Position numbers and translations under genes: made by a program. A stretch of DNA of 64,000 nt from Lepraria neglecta (Eukaryota; Ascomycota; Lecanoromycetes; Lecanorales; Stereocaulaceae), in contig CM065648.1 in the NCBI GenBank assembly GCA_033220425.1, forward strand, positions 2,480,001 through 2,544,000, given 5' to 3'. Under the pieces are notes generated by a model. The model ran no database searches, had not been told where the DNA came from, and saw only the letters and a program-made list of their open reading frames with translations. Below are positions 25,784 through 36,299 of this stretch, piece after piece (position 1 is the stretch's first letter; the number at the start of each line of letters is the position of its first letter).

Positions 25784-26497
25784 ATGCCTCCCAATGAGTG
25801 GCAGAATACAGTCATCAGGCGCCACAATGCATTCTTCGTCGACGATTCTGGTCATCCCAAGGAGCCCCTCCGAGTATGGTGCCCCATTCTCAAACAATAC
25901 TTGGACTGGTCGAGTGCAACCGCAATGCACATCATTCCATCTAAGGCCAACCAAGTGGACGTATACTGGCAACTGAGTCACTACGGCGACGAATTCACGG
26001 CAAAGGACTTTCTTAGGAGGATCGACAATGGCCTTGTCACGTCATTGGCTCTCAAGGGCCGGTTCCGCAACGGCGATTGTGTGGTTGTGCCAATGGAGAT
26101 AGAGCTAGGGAAGCCCTAGCGATTGCAATTTGTCTTGCTGAAAAAGGCCTGGGCGAATCAACGCGTTGGTGACACCAAAAAACGCTTCTCGGACATTGAT
26201 GGCAAAGACTTGGTATTCAAGGGAAGTCGACGCCCTGGGTTCCTCCACTGGCATTACGTGGTTAGCATTTTGCGGACAAAGCGAAGAGACGATGCATGGA
26301 CCGAGCCTGTCTCATATATGCGATACCTCTGCTGCCAGCTCCTGAAGGGTATTCGGTGGGCAAACAAGCGAGAAGAGACGCCATCTACGGTTGGTCCTGA
26401 CGATGATTGGCTTTCGAAATTTCCAAAGTGGACCGAACGTGGTAGCTACATACGGAGGAGCGTGATTAAAACTTTGGGCAAGGCGCTTGCCAACTGA
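25784..26497 (+). pseudogene. HNH-endonuclease-like (HNH_2 type) fungal protein gene with one in-frame stop
   Basis: ATG 25784 has an A-rich context. The frame is open to TGA 26497 except for a single TAG at 26117-26119, where CAG would read KPQRLQFVLL. Features of the fungal HNH-nuclease-like family: a WCPILKQYLDW opening, then ATAMHIIP (His of the AxHIIP motif), then DNGLVTSLALKGRFRNGDCVVVP, corresponding to the NGLLL..F..G.FVIVP segment. The usual second His is absent, as in many fungal members. A C-terminal helical region follows (LHWHYVVSILRTKRR). Members are abundant, fast-evolving fungal proteins with no settled role. The stop again fits one CpA to TpA change. If it is read through or is an assembly error, the gene is intact at 237 residues. 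Confidence 0.6.
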
Positions 26498-26693
26498 AGA
26501 ACGAGGACTTTAGTGAGGGTGCCTGGGACGGGAGTGCACGGAGCGCAGAACTCGATCCATTCACTGAGATCGTTGCTTCCAAATTGGAACAATCCTTCAA
26601 CGAGGGACGGAGAAGTGATGTCTCTGAACGCTTGTTACCGTGGAGCAAAAACCGGTCTGTTTACTAGAATACCGATGCTCTGCACTCTGTACT

Positions 26694-29021
26694 CTAGCCA
26701 TCTTCGGATTGCTGCATAGCCAGCTTCTCAGTATTGCCATAATCAAACTTAAGAAGCAAGCAGTCTACTCCGCCACCTGCCCATGGGACAAAGCCGTCAT
26801 GCTCCATAGTCGCGTTTTTCCCATTATGTGGACGTCCACCGATACGTGTAGCATCAATTGCTCGTAAAGCGTCTATCAGCTCTTGTACGCCACCGGCGAC
26901 CTTCTGGCGAGATGTCCCTAGATCCTCCATGAGCCTCTGCTCTTCCGCAGCGAAATTGCTAGCCGCGTTTGGTACATCAGTGCCTGTCTCCGAATCCAAG
27001 CGTTGTTGAGTAAGATTCAAGCGCTGCATCAGTGCCGAGAGATGGTCTATTGATGTCATGAAGCGACGTAGCAACGTGGTAAAGTTGGAGTTGCCCAGTA
27101 GAAGCTCTTTTTCCAGGGCTGCAAGATAGGCTTTGTGTGCTTGTGTCAGTGTTTCCGGATCATGGGGCGAATGTGGTGCGTTCCCTTGGCTCGACCGCGA
27201 TGAATTCGGTCTCGAGGGATAAGAGCGCCCGCCCGAGCCAATTGAGGACATCAGACTCGCATTGATGGATCGCATGTCGGATGCCAAGCTCGGTAACAGC
27301 CATGATTGAAATGTTGACCATGAGCTCTTGACCACTTCCCCTTGGAAATACTCCCCGACTTCTGCCAGGAAAAAGGCAGCAGAGCTAATAGTCGCCCAAA
27401 TTGGCCGCATTTTCTTTGTACGCTGATCTGCTCTGCCTCTTATGCGGGCCAGTGCACCAAATGCATCCTTGTGATTCAGCGAAGTCGGCGGCTTTGGTGA
27501 TGGGTGGTCTCGGCGTAGGACAGACAAGAGGAATAGCTTGCTTAAGCGAAGATGAGCTCTCCGAATAGCGAGAAGGTAGGCGTGAATATTAGAATAGGTA
27601 TCAACATCAGAGGATGTCAAGAAGAGATCCATTGGGGACGGCACCCGCAGGCTGAGCACTGTCGATGAAGGCAGCAGAAGATCATCAAACGAAGCCATCG
27701 ATAGCTTATCTGTCGGTCCCCGGGATGGTGTAGAGCTGGCATTCAGCGACTTGATCGACAGGCGTATCAGCTCGCTAGCCAGATCGAGCTGGTCGTCGAC
27801 AACCTCATCGTAAGTGGGGTCAAGGCTTTGCAGCGATGCCAAGGCAGTCCAAGTTCGAGCCAACACGGCGGAGACTTCGCCCTCCTTTACGGTCATGCTG
27901 GCCAAGTCACTGGCTAAGTTCTGCTTAGATACTTCCGGTCTGGTTCTCGATGTAAGACGCTCATCGGCTGCAGTGATCAGGGCGATAGCAAATTCACCAT
28001 TATCAAGTAGAAAGAAGTCCTTCAGAAGACGAAGTATCTCCATGGCCTTGGTCATAGGCAGCAGCTTCTGCAAAGCATTCTGTGACAGGGACAGACGTAT
28101 CGCTCCTATGGCTGCTGAGAAGCTAGAAGGACTGAGGGGAAATTCCAGAGATGAGAGGTGGGCCAGGTGAGTGGGCAGAAAGGCAAGATCTTGAGCAGAT
28201 GTCTTAGAAGAGTCATTTGTGAGAACGTCTTGTCTTTCTCGAATGTGATTCAGAGCTTTCCCAATTGAAAGGATGGATTGTGCTGTGGCCTTCGTGACGA
28301 AGTGTGGGACCAAGCTATATTGAATCCCGTACTCGTTGAAACTGGAAAGCCCGTTGAGATTGACAGACTCTTGAGTTATGAAGAAGTCTGCAGTCCCAGC
28401 CGTCGGATGTCGACCATAGAGCACCCATGTAGAGATTTGCTTAAGCCACGCTGTCTCTGCGACTTTCAACAGGTTTAACGCAATTTGCTCGATATCAGGA
28501 TAGCCAGTATGCGTAGAGTCTCGTAGGTGCTCCATGAGCTCAGCTGCCGTACATGGACCATTGTTCGGTTGCCCAGATCGGGAGTAGGCTTTAGGACCAG
28601 GTGCCTGGATGAATTGGATAAGCCTCCAGAGCCATTCGAGCTTCCGACCCCATCCATCGAAAGCCCCTACAATGGAAGACAAGGGGACAATGTTGTACGC
28701 CCCAACAATGCTTGCATCTTGCTCCAATATGTCCTTCTCTACCTCCAAGATCCTTCTCTGAAAGCTCGCGAGGTGTGTTGAAACCATAGCATTCGGCACA
28801 GCTCGGCAGACTGTGGACGGGTGGGATGAGGATATGGCGGAGGCATTGGTCCGTATTTTTTTGTTCTTCTCGCCCAAGTCTTGGGTTAGAGTGTGTAGTA
28901 ACGCCTTCTCTGCTGGAGAGAGGACGGATTGGAGAAGGCCATTTGTGTCTTCTGCTTTGCCAGATGAAGACAGCAAGGGTGAAGGATGCCCGCTGATTCC
29001 CAGTAACAGTTCATGGATCAT
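26694..29021 (-). CDS. Gamma-tubulin complex component GCP4 (Spc97/Spc98 family)
   Basis: Structural subunit of the gamma-tubulin ring complex at the spindle pole body; works with GCP2/3/5/6 in microtubule nucleation. One exon of 775 codons. The start at 29021 was chosen over the longer open frame (to 29141) because MIHELLLGISGHPSPLL is the conserved GCP4 N-terminus. A second signature is TWVLYGRHPTAGTADFFITQE (the GCP grip1 WxxxGxxxDxxxEFFI region). The second half matches a grip2-like helical domain (MDLFLTSSDVDTYSNIHAYLLAIRRAHLRLSKLF). Length fits fungal GCP4 (Aspergillus GcpD, fission yeast Gfh1). No introns or breaks are seen. The neighbouring upstream element (29290-29635) lies about 270 bp before the start. 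Confidence 0.88.
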   Translation of the reverse strand: MIHELLLGISGHPSPLLSSSGKAEDTNGLLQSVLSPAEKALLHTLTQDLGEKNKKIRTNASAISSSHPSTVCRAVPNAMVSTHLASFQRRILEVEKDILEQDASIVGAYNIVPLSSIVGAFDGWGRKLEWLWRLIQFIQAPGPKAYSRSGQPNNGPCTAAELMEHLRDSTHTGYPDIEQIALNLLKVAETAWLKQISTWVLYGRHPTAGTADFFITQESVNLNGLSSFNEYGIQYSLVPHFVTKATAQSILSIGKALNHIRERQDVLTNDSSKTSAQDLAFLPTHLAHLSSLEFPLSPSSFSAAIGAIRLSLSQNALQKLLPMTKAMEILRLLKDFFLLDNGEFAIALITAADERLTSRTRPEVSKQNLASDLASMTVKEGEVSAVLARTWTALASLQSLDPTYDEVVDDQLDLASELIRLSIKSLNASSTPSRGPTDKLSMASFDDLLLPSSTVLSLRVPSPMDLFLTSSDVDTYSNIHAYLLAIRRAHLRLSKLFLLSVLRRDHPSPKPPTSLNHKDAFGALARIRGRADQRTKKMRPIWATISSAAFFLAEVGEYFQGEVVKSSWSTFQSWLLPSLASDMRSINASLMSSIGSGGRSYPSRPNSSRSSQGNAPHSPHDPETLTQAHKAYLAALEKELLLGNSNFTTLLRRFMTSIDHLSALMQRLNLTQQRLDSETGTDVPNAASNFAAEEQRLMEDLGTSRQKVAGGVQELIDALRAIDATRIGGRPHNGKNATMEHDGFVPWAGGGVDCLLLKFDYGNTEKLAMQQSEDG

Positions 29022-29289
29022 CCTCGCTCTCAGCAAGATGATCGCAGCGTTATCATCACACCATCCAAAAGGCCTGGATGTTTGTGCACGGCGCGTCGCC
29101 GGCTGTAGGGCTGGGTAGAGTAGGGCTGAGTGAGATATCAAATGCTAAGAAGACAGCCCCGGACTCACCCCCTGCTCGGGTATCGGGTGAGCGCAGAAAA
29201 GAGATGACGGCCTTTGGAAGCCACTTGTATTATTTAAGCATTAACTAAGCACTCAGAGAGCTTCGTACGAAGGAGTTCTATTGACCCTT

Positions 29290-29635
29290 CACGCCCTCGC
29301 CAAAAAAAAGTTCACACTACCCCGGAAAGGTCCCGGAGCGCGGGCCCCGAAGTTGCCTGGAGATCCCCCACCACTCGGGCATTTATTAGGCCTAGAATAC
29401 GATTATTCTCACGATTTATCAGCGTATACGCGGTCCCTCGCCCTCTATACTGTACTATAGTCTTTGGGGTATACTGTAGACCTACAGTTTTACTGGTGGA
29501 GCTAGAAGGTAGTGGAATTGAAAGAATTTGGTGGTTGCGGGGTACTATTTAGGGGCACCTTAGGGGCTCGCTTAGGTGTCTCGCTTATGGGGGGCCTCGC
29601 CCGGAAAAACGTGAACTTTTTTTGGCGAGGGCGTG
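29290..29635. mobile_element. MITE-like element with 25-26 bp terminal inverted repeats
   Basis: CACGCCCTCGCC-(A)8-GTTCAC at 29290-29315 is matched in reverse complement at 29611-29635 with one A fewer. The 346-bp unit has no coding frame. A CCGG-rich segment next to each TIR (CCCCGG and CCGGGC) extends the symmetry. No clear target-site duplication flanks it, so the ends may be slightly off. It lies in the promoter region between GCP4 (-) and the RdRP gene (+). Confidence 0.7.
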
Positions 29636-29940
29636 CCTGGGCCAAAGGTGGGGTTGGAAACACCAGCGCTAATGCACAGGCGCCCGCCTTTTTTGTATGA
29701 TAAGCGAGTGAATTTTTGCGTAGCCTTACACCCGGGCACTAGCACCGAAGTGCCCTACCAAAAAGAGACCCGTGCACCCACTGATAATTGCGAATTTTAT
29801 CTTTTCCGGAATTGCTATTGCACAGCAGAACCATTTGGGTCCGACTTTTTACGGGCGCTGCGAATTCTGTCTGAAAGGTCGATTCCCTGTTCAAAGGTTC
29901 TTATGATATTAAAATTCCTAAATCCCAAGAAAGCGGATTG
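29636..29940. other. Upstream region of the RdRP gene
   Basis: About 300 bp between the inverted-repeat element and the RdRP start. A frame running through 29633-29941 has no known domain and ends right at the RdRP ATG. Confidence 0.4.
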
Positions 29941-32900
29941 ATGACCGGAGGAGCAGTTGTTTGCGGTTGCTCTCCTCAATCTGATATGAATTCAAGATAT
30001 GATGATGTTGACGAGGTAAGCGTATCTCAGAGAACTTTTTGACATGTTTCCCTTTCAAAAGGGGAAACATGACGTGAGCTGTCCACAACCCTAACTCTAA
30101 AATAAGTCCGGTTCAAGAGATTATGAGAAGGGAGATGCCATCGAATCGAGAATTGAATCTCGACATACATCGGCCGAACTTGACGGAGTTGATTCGACAA
30201 GAGCCTCGAATCTCGTCCAGCATCAAGTTCGAGATCTCCCACATCAAGATCTTTTTGAACCTGATATACAAGGAGCTTTAAGAGATGCGTCCATGAGAGT
30301 CCGATACGAATGTACTCGACTGGCGTCCCATTATCGGTACCCATTGGAACGAATTAATTCTTGCGAAATCGCGGGCTTTGAAAATTATCAGTGTCTGTGG
30401 CGTTATTTCGAGAAGCATGCCGGTCATAACGTACGTCACCCGCCAGAGAGGGTTAGTTCCCTTGACTGGGAGGCTGCCAGAGACGATTTCGCCGGGATCA
30501 GCCTGAAGGGGAAGCTAGTTTTCCGTCCCAAAAACGTAGGCCCTCTGTTTGAACTACATCTAGAACCGTTGCGGGAGGAGCGATCATGTCGTTTTCAACG
30601 AGCCTTTGGCGGCGATAGATTCCTTTACCTCTCGGTTCCCGCAATCACAGCTTCAAAACTGCCTCCGCATTTGAGAGGTCAGCACCTCAATATTCAACCA
30701 AGCTATGAGGAATGGCTTCGCAAGCGAAAGCGATTCCTTGGGTGCACGTGGATGCCTTTGCTCGTTGAGAAAAAGGCGAAAAAGCCCGGACGCTTCATTC
30801 AAGATGATGAAGTTGGTGGGCAGTCAGTGATATTGTTTGCCACCGAGGTTGCTCGGTCAACGATCGGTGTTGAGGAAGTCATCAATTGGTTCTTACCAAC
30901 TCAGTCAAATATTGGCCAGCTACAATGCAAAGCATACGCGCGATTAGAACTTGGCTTTTCCAAGACTTTGCCGACTCTGACCTTCTTACCAAGTCAAATT
31001 AGAGAAGTGCCGGATATCCTTGCGGACGGGACCACGGAGAATACAAGTTTCTTAGAGAGGAGACAGAGACTCAGAGAAATTTTTGACCCAAAAAACCCCA
31101 AAGTGATGAATGATGGTTGCTCACTCTTGTCTGTTGGTGCGGCACGACAGATCGCCCGAGATCTGGGCCTGGCCGAACGGCCACCAAGCGTATTCCAAGC
31201 GAGGATCGGATGCTGGAAGGGTATCTGGATGGTTGATGTCCAGAACCTGCCACATAAGCGCCAGGACGACATCTGGATTGAGGTTACACCATCACAAAGA
31301 AAATTCCATCGACACCCAGAGGACCTTTCAGACAAAACTTTCGACGGAAGGAGGACAACATTTGAAGTTGTCACATGGTCTACGCCTCCGGCCTCTGCCC
31401 GCTTTAGTCCGACACTGATTCCGATCCTCGTAGACCGAGGGGTCCCTGAGGAAGCCCTTCATTGTCTCTACTATGCCAGCTTGGAATATGAAAGGAAAAC
31501 TATGATGAACGCAGTTCAGAATGTGCAGCTATTGTATCGCTGGGTCTATTCCAAAGCTTCTGTCATAGAGGATGACCAAGAAGATACTGAGATGGTGTGG
31601 CTCGGCAGTCTGCCATTCTCGAAGCCGAAGGCGGCTCTCTACTTGCTTGAGCACGGGTTCCTACCCTACGAATTACCGTATCTGGCACGACTTGTGCGAG
31701 ATGTCATGCAGAAACACCTGAGTGATCTGAAGAAATATCTCAGGCCTCGTGTGGGACGCTGGGTAAACGTCTTTGCCATAGCAGATCCATTGGGATGCCT
31801 TAATCCAGGTGAAGTGCACTTGGCTTTCTCCGAGAATTTTGTTGACGAGCAGTCCGGGTCTTACGATATGATGCTTCATGATGTTGAATTGGTGGTCGGT
31901 CGTCAGCCAGCCTTGAGAGGCTCGGATATGCAAAAGGTGCGAGGTGTTTTCAAACCGGAGCTAAAGCATCTGCTTGATGTGATCGTCTTTCCGTCAAGAG
32001 GCGTTTTCCCTCTGGCTGAGAGAATGCAGAATGGTGACTACGACGGAGATAGGTTTTTGGCAACTTGGGATCCAGCAATTGTCGATAATTTCGAGAATGC
32101 GCCCTCACCTCCTGGTCTTCCCAGCCCAGAATCTTTTGGAATCCAGGTAGACGACCGAAAACTGGATGACAGCTTTATAACGTCGAACAAAAAAGCGACC
32201 AGAGAGTTCCTTGATTTCAGTCTCAATTTCCGATGTCAACAGGGCGTCCTCGGCCTATGCACGAATTTCCACAACAGCTTCGCTTACGCAGAAGGTTCCA
32301 TCAAGTCCGTGGGCGTGGGAGCTCTTGCAGATCTCCATGACCTGTTGGTCGATTCTTCCAAAATGGGGTACACATTCACTGAAGATAAATGGAAAAAGTT
32401 CATCGCCTCGGATCCTCGAATCACGCATAAAAAGCCCGAAGAATCTCTTCATAAGCGACTACTGGGAGGAGCGTCACCGGAGGATATTCGCTCCTCTGTT
32501 CCCAAAAATGCTGTAGACAGACTGCTTCTCCTTACGGTCATACCTACAGCTGACGCTATTTTGACGGAAGTCCGAGATCTGTGGAAGAACAACAGCTTCA
32601 GAGACGATGCGCTTTACAGACCTCTTCGGACAGTGCAGCAACTAGCCGACGAGGAACGGGATTACCGTGAGGACCTCCAACTCCTGATCAAGGGTATCAA
32701 GAAGATACACAGGACGTGGAAATCAAAGTTTCATGGGAATACAGACAGCACCAATTCGGTGGCCTCTATTGAGGAGTTTCACAATAAATTTCGAAGTTTG
32801 ATGCCAACCACCGCCTTCTGGAACCTACATCAAGAGATGGAGATACTTATAAGCCCTTCACCTACAGCATGGGATCTACTCAAGGCGTCTGTTGCATATG

Positions 32901-33067
32901 ATGAATGCCCCACTGAGGCATTTGCTTTGCGGATGGCAGGTAAGGAGCTAGGCTTCATAAAAGCGTGGAGCATTGAAGGGGCACGGACGATTTCGCCGCT
33001 TTTCTATAGAAGTATGAAGCCAAAATCGATCAAGCATATCCCTGTACAGGAGTATGAGGACGATTAG
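29941..33067 (+). CDS. RNA-dependent RNA polymerase of the RNA-silencing (QDE-1/SAD-1/RDR) family
   Basis: Makes double-stranded RNA from aberrant transcripts and feeds Dicer in quelling or meiotic silencing. The long exon carries the double-psi beta-barrel catalytic loop NGDYDGDRF (about 32030-32056), the D-x-D-G-D signature with all three Asp present. It is preceded by conserved GVFPLAERMQ and followed by helical segments typical of RdRP C-terminal parts. Exon 1 is 29941-30015 (MTGGAVVCGCS.. ending DDVDE). Intron 30016-30106 has a GTAAGC donor, a CTAAC branch site and an AATAAG acceptor, and joins in phase to exon 2 (30107-33067), giving 1011 residues. Without this exon the first ATG would be 30293 (924 residues). 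Which fungal RdRP clade it belongs to cannot be told by eye. Confidence 0.88.
30043..30071 (+). other. Perfect 10-bp hairpin inside the RdRP intron
   Basis: CATGTTTCCC (30043-30052) and GGGAAACATG (30062-30071) are perfect reverse complements with a 9-nt loop, inside the 91-nt first intron. The stem would shorten the effective donor-to-branch distance; whether it acts in splicing is unknown. Confidence 0.6.
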
Positions 33068-34278
33068 TGTGAACATGTACGTATTCTAAGAGCTGAACAG
33101 GATTTGAGTGAGATGAAGGAATCATCAGTTACTCTCAACTTGAGTCTTTTGAGCATCTGACTGTCAGTATCTCCCATAAGCGAGTCGGCTCATCGAGAAG
33201 TCGTTGAAACGTATCACTGCGGGCCAAATGGGAGTGTATTTGACTTGACTCAGTAGCTGAGCACTTCAGCGAGGTAGAGACGATCGCAACTGTCTACAGT
33301 GTCTAAAATCATTCCTCTCCAATACATCTCCAGCCAGGCGATTGAGGCTGGTCTCACTTCAAACCGGTCACAGCGGAACAACCAGCAACTACCGACTCAG
33401 CCGACAAGGCTACCACACCAATATTACAAGTCATATAGAGTACTGCGTCATGCAGGAGGCTCGGGGGTATAAGATCTGCGACGATCTGGGTGATGGAAGT
33501 AGCAGTTCGAATAGGGCGCCGAGTAGAGAAGTCAGTGACTGGGAGGGTTTGCGGCGACTGGGTGTGTGATTGATTTCATCAATGGCGGAAAAGGCCGGGA
33601 AGGCGATAAAGCAGTGGATTTGAGGATCTTTGGCGGAGGGGGAAATGGGAGAGAATAATGGCTATGGATAGTTGATGGTCAATGTCGAGGTCGTGATCGA
33701 GGTCGAGGTCGGGGTCCGGTTTAGAATAGTGTTCCTCTTGGCCAGGGGATCACCCTCATCGGAGCTTCGAAAACTTGACGGAAGTGTTGGCCGGGGAGCA
33801 CTCGCTGAGAGAGTACTCTTCGCTGGTCGGAAATTTGGGAGTGCCGGTCGAGAGGTACTCTTTCTTACAGCGCCGGTGCTACCGGTATTAATGAAATTGA
33901 AGCCTCTATAGAAGATATGCATTAAGCAAGACAGTATCGAGACAGCCTATTTTGAGGGTTTACGCAGTTGGCTTGGGTATTCCACGTAACTATGGCCTTC
34001 TCGAAAGCGACTTCTTAGTACCCGAAACGCAGAGAGGTTCCAGCTGCGCTGATTATTATTCATATGACCGCGCAGTTTGCAGGAGATACGGCGGCAGGCA
34101 ATTGACCCTGAAACGAAGCTTGACTCTTTTGGCCGTCAGTCACATGAACAACTTAAAGGTGATAAATAGCAATGACTTCGTGTTTATAGATAGCAATTGG
34201 CCTACAGGAGTGCCCTCATTTGTCGCCACGTTGATTTCATGATGCTTCCTTGGTGCTCCCAACATTCAAATAAATATT
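33068..34278. other. Gene-free convergent spacer
   Basis: About 1.2 kb between the RdRP and RBR stop codons. It contains a short run of imperfect GAGGTC/GTCGAG units at about 33682-33716. The longer frames here translate those repeats or have no domain. Confidence 0.5.
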
Positions 34279-35728
34279 TCATAGTCTGTTCCTCCTGCAC
34301 CTTTGGCAAGCCAGCATTCGACACTGCCTGCATTCAAGAATATAACGCGGAAGCTGGAAATAGCACTCTTCACATCGATGGGACCCGGGAACATAATGCC
34401 AATTTTCGTGTGTGCAATTATGGCGTTCTCGAAGATTGGCCACAGCTTGGTCAACTTGTCGCTCTCTAGCCCACCCAACTTGAGGTCGATCGCGAGCGAT
34501 CACCTGGTTCGCTCGGGCCATAAGGCGATCTTCGTTCCACTGGTCACAAGGGCAGGTCTTCCAGCGCTGCCCGCAGACATAACTGTTGAGGTTAGTAAGC
34601 TACACGGGAACAAGAGGAGGGCGAGGTACCAGAATTGTGCACTGCAGGGACAGCTGAAATTCAGGTCAGTGGACATTCAATAAACCGTTTCCATAAGGGC
34701 GCGTACACCATGTGATTACACCCCACGTCAAGCTCAACGAGCCTCCGACAATTGTAGCACCGCTGCCACCCTTGTTCCCGTGCCGTCTCAAGGACTTGTT
34801 GAGTCGCAGTATCCTCGGGGCAATCGCCGTCGTGGGCATTGTTCTTGCAAATAGTGCAAGTGTGTGTGCCGCACGCTGTGCACGTTGCCCGCTCGCCGGT
34901 GATGTTGACTGAAGCGATAAACGATGAGCAGACTGGCCGAGAACAGTATGTTCTATCGGATGTCTTGAATTCAATGCTCTTCAATGCGAATTTGTGGAGC
35001 AAGGCGGGACTCAGATATATTTTGACGGACCGCAAGGGAATCTCTTGACGGCAACATCGAGGTGGAAATAAGGTCTCATCGGTAGTTGACAGCTCGAAGA
35101 GAGTTTGTAAGCACTCTTGGCAATAGTGGTGTCCACAGGGCGTTTGGAAAATATCAAAGAGCGGCCTCTTCAGGTCGCACGCGGTGCATTGACGATGAAC
35201 CGCGGTTGAGGTTTCCTGTCTTGATGCTGCCCGAGCTGATGACTCTGCCGCCGCTGGGCTGTTGGCATCCGTCATGTTCTCCGAAGTGTCACTTTCATCG
35301 TTCCTGCCAGAGACATAAAGCGCCGTCAATCTTGCCAGAAACTCGTCGTCCAGTGTACAGCCTGCTGTCCTTTGCTCCGGAGCAGCAGATGGAGCGTTGG
35401 TCCCCGCTAAACGATGAGCCAGAGCTCGATCCTCAGTTGCGGCGTTCTCCTCGGCCAGAGACTCCCTCAGTAACGCAGCATCACTGATAATGGCTTGCGT
35501 AAGGCTTCGGGCTAAGCGCTGGTCAGCAAGAACTGTGTTCCTTTCTTGAAGCTCTTTCTGATAGGTCACTATGGCGAGATCAGCATCTGAAGGTTCGTCA
35601 TCTCGGCCTTTGCCTTTGCTAGCATGTAGTAGCTCTTCAACGTCTCTATTATGCAATTGCAAAATCAAATTAGCTGTCGCGTCGTCAACACGATCAAGCT
35701 CGTGTAGATAAGGCGCGTCAACCTCCAT
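34279..35728 (-). CDS. RBR-type (RING-IBR-RING2) E3 ubiquitin ligase
   Basis: Transfers ubiquitin through a RING2 cysteine intermediate. Three exons: 35728-34707, 34653-34630 (24 nt) and 34582-34279, with introns of 53 and 47 nt, giving 449 residues. RING1 begins near residue 170 (CTACDLKRP..CGHHYCQECL), then an IBR (CSRPVCSSFI..CTACGTHTCTICK), then RING2 (CYNCRRLVELDVGCNHM). The splices rebuild the RING2 end as MVCPCSAQFCYVCGQRWKTC, as in ariadne-like ligases, with the catalytic Cys in GCNHM. A further Cys-rich tail (HNCTH..CEECYFQLP..CRQCRMLACQRC) follows. The N-terminus is helical and acidic. ATG 35728 is the first ATG of the frame. The left edge of the transposon nest lies 180 bp upstream, so its promoter is probably compressed or separated from distal elements. 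Confidence 0.88.
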
Positions 35729-35907
35729 AAGAATGTTTGATATGCAAGTGCGAAAACTTAAAAGCACTTATGGAACGTAAACGGGTCGAAGGAATCAGAC
35801 TCTCTATTTCACCACTTGTGGGGGTGATGTTAAGGGACCTCATAGGTCTTTTGAGGGGCAGAGGACCGGTCAACCCTGATGGCTACATGCGCCGTCGGGT
35901 ACTAGTA

Positions 35908-35961
35908 TAGACCCCACAACCGGCAGGACCCTACAACCGGCAGGCGCTAAGCCTAATTAGG
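35908..35961 (+). repeat. Left terminal inverted repeat of the DNA transposon
   Basis: It begins ACCCCACAACCGGCAGG after the flanking TA and contains a second ACAACCGGCAGG copy. It pairs with 56234-56287; mismatches are mainly C/T or G/A. Confidence 0.75.
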
Positions 35962-36299
35962 CAAACTTCTAAAAAATTACTAATGTTATCTATATAAACA
36001 CCTCTATTCAAGGATATTATATAGCGAACTAACCGAATTAGGGCTCTATAATATACTCGGAGGTAGTAGACTAGTAGTAAAAGAGGCCCTGATATCTAGA
36101 ATAGCTATATCTTAGATATATAGTATGGTATATCTACCCGAATTCTCAAATATATAAATATACTTACTATATTATATCGTAAATCGAATTTGAAATCAGG
36201 CCTAAAAATATAATTATAATACCTCCTTCCTATTTAAGTATAGCTTCTATTCTAGTAGTCGCTATAGCTTCCTAATAATCCGACCTCCTTACGTAGCTA

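Noticed and set aside
29021-29141. Forty-residue N-terminal extension of GCP4
   Set aside because: The conserved family start MIHELL lies at 29021; the extension looks like translated leader.
33662-33922. Frames on both strands over GAGGTC-type repeats
   Set aside because: Translations of low-complexity DNA without domain features.
34661-34706. RBR protein ending YAPLWKRFIECPLT
   Set aside because: That is intron read-through; splicing restores the conserved RING2 end.
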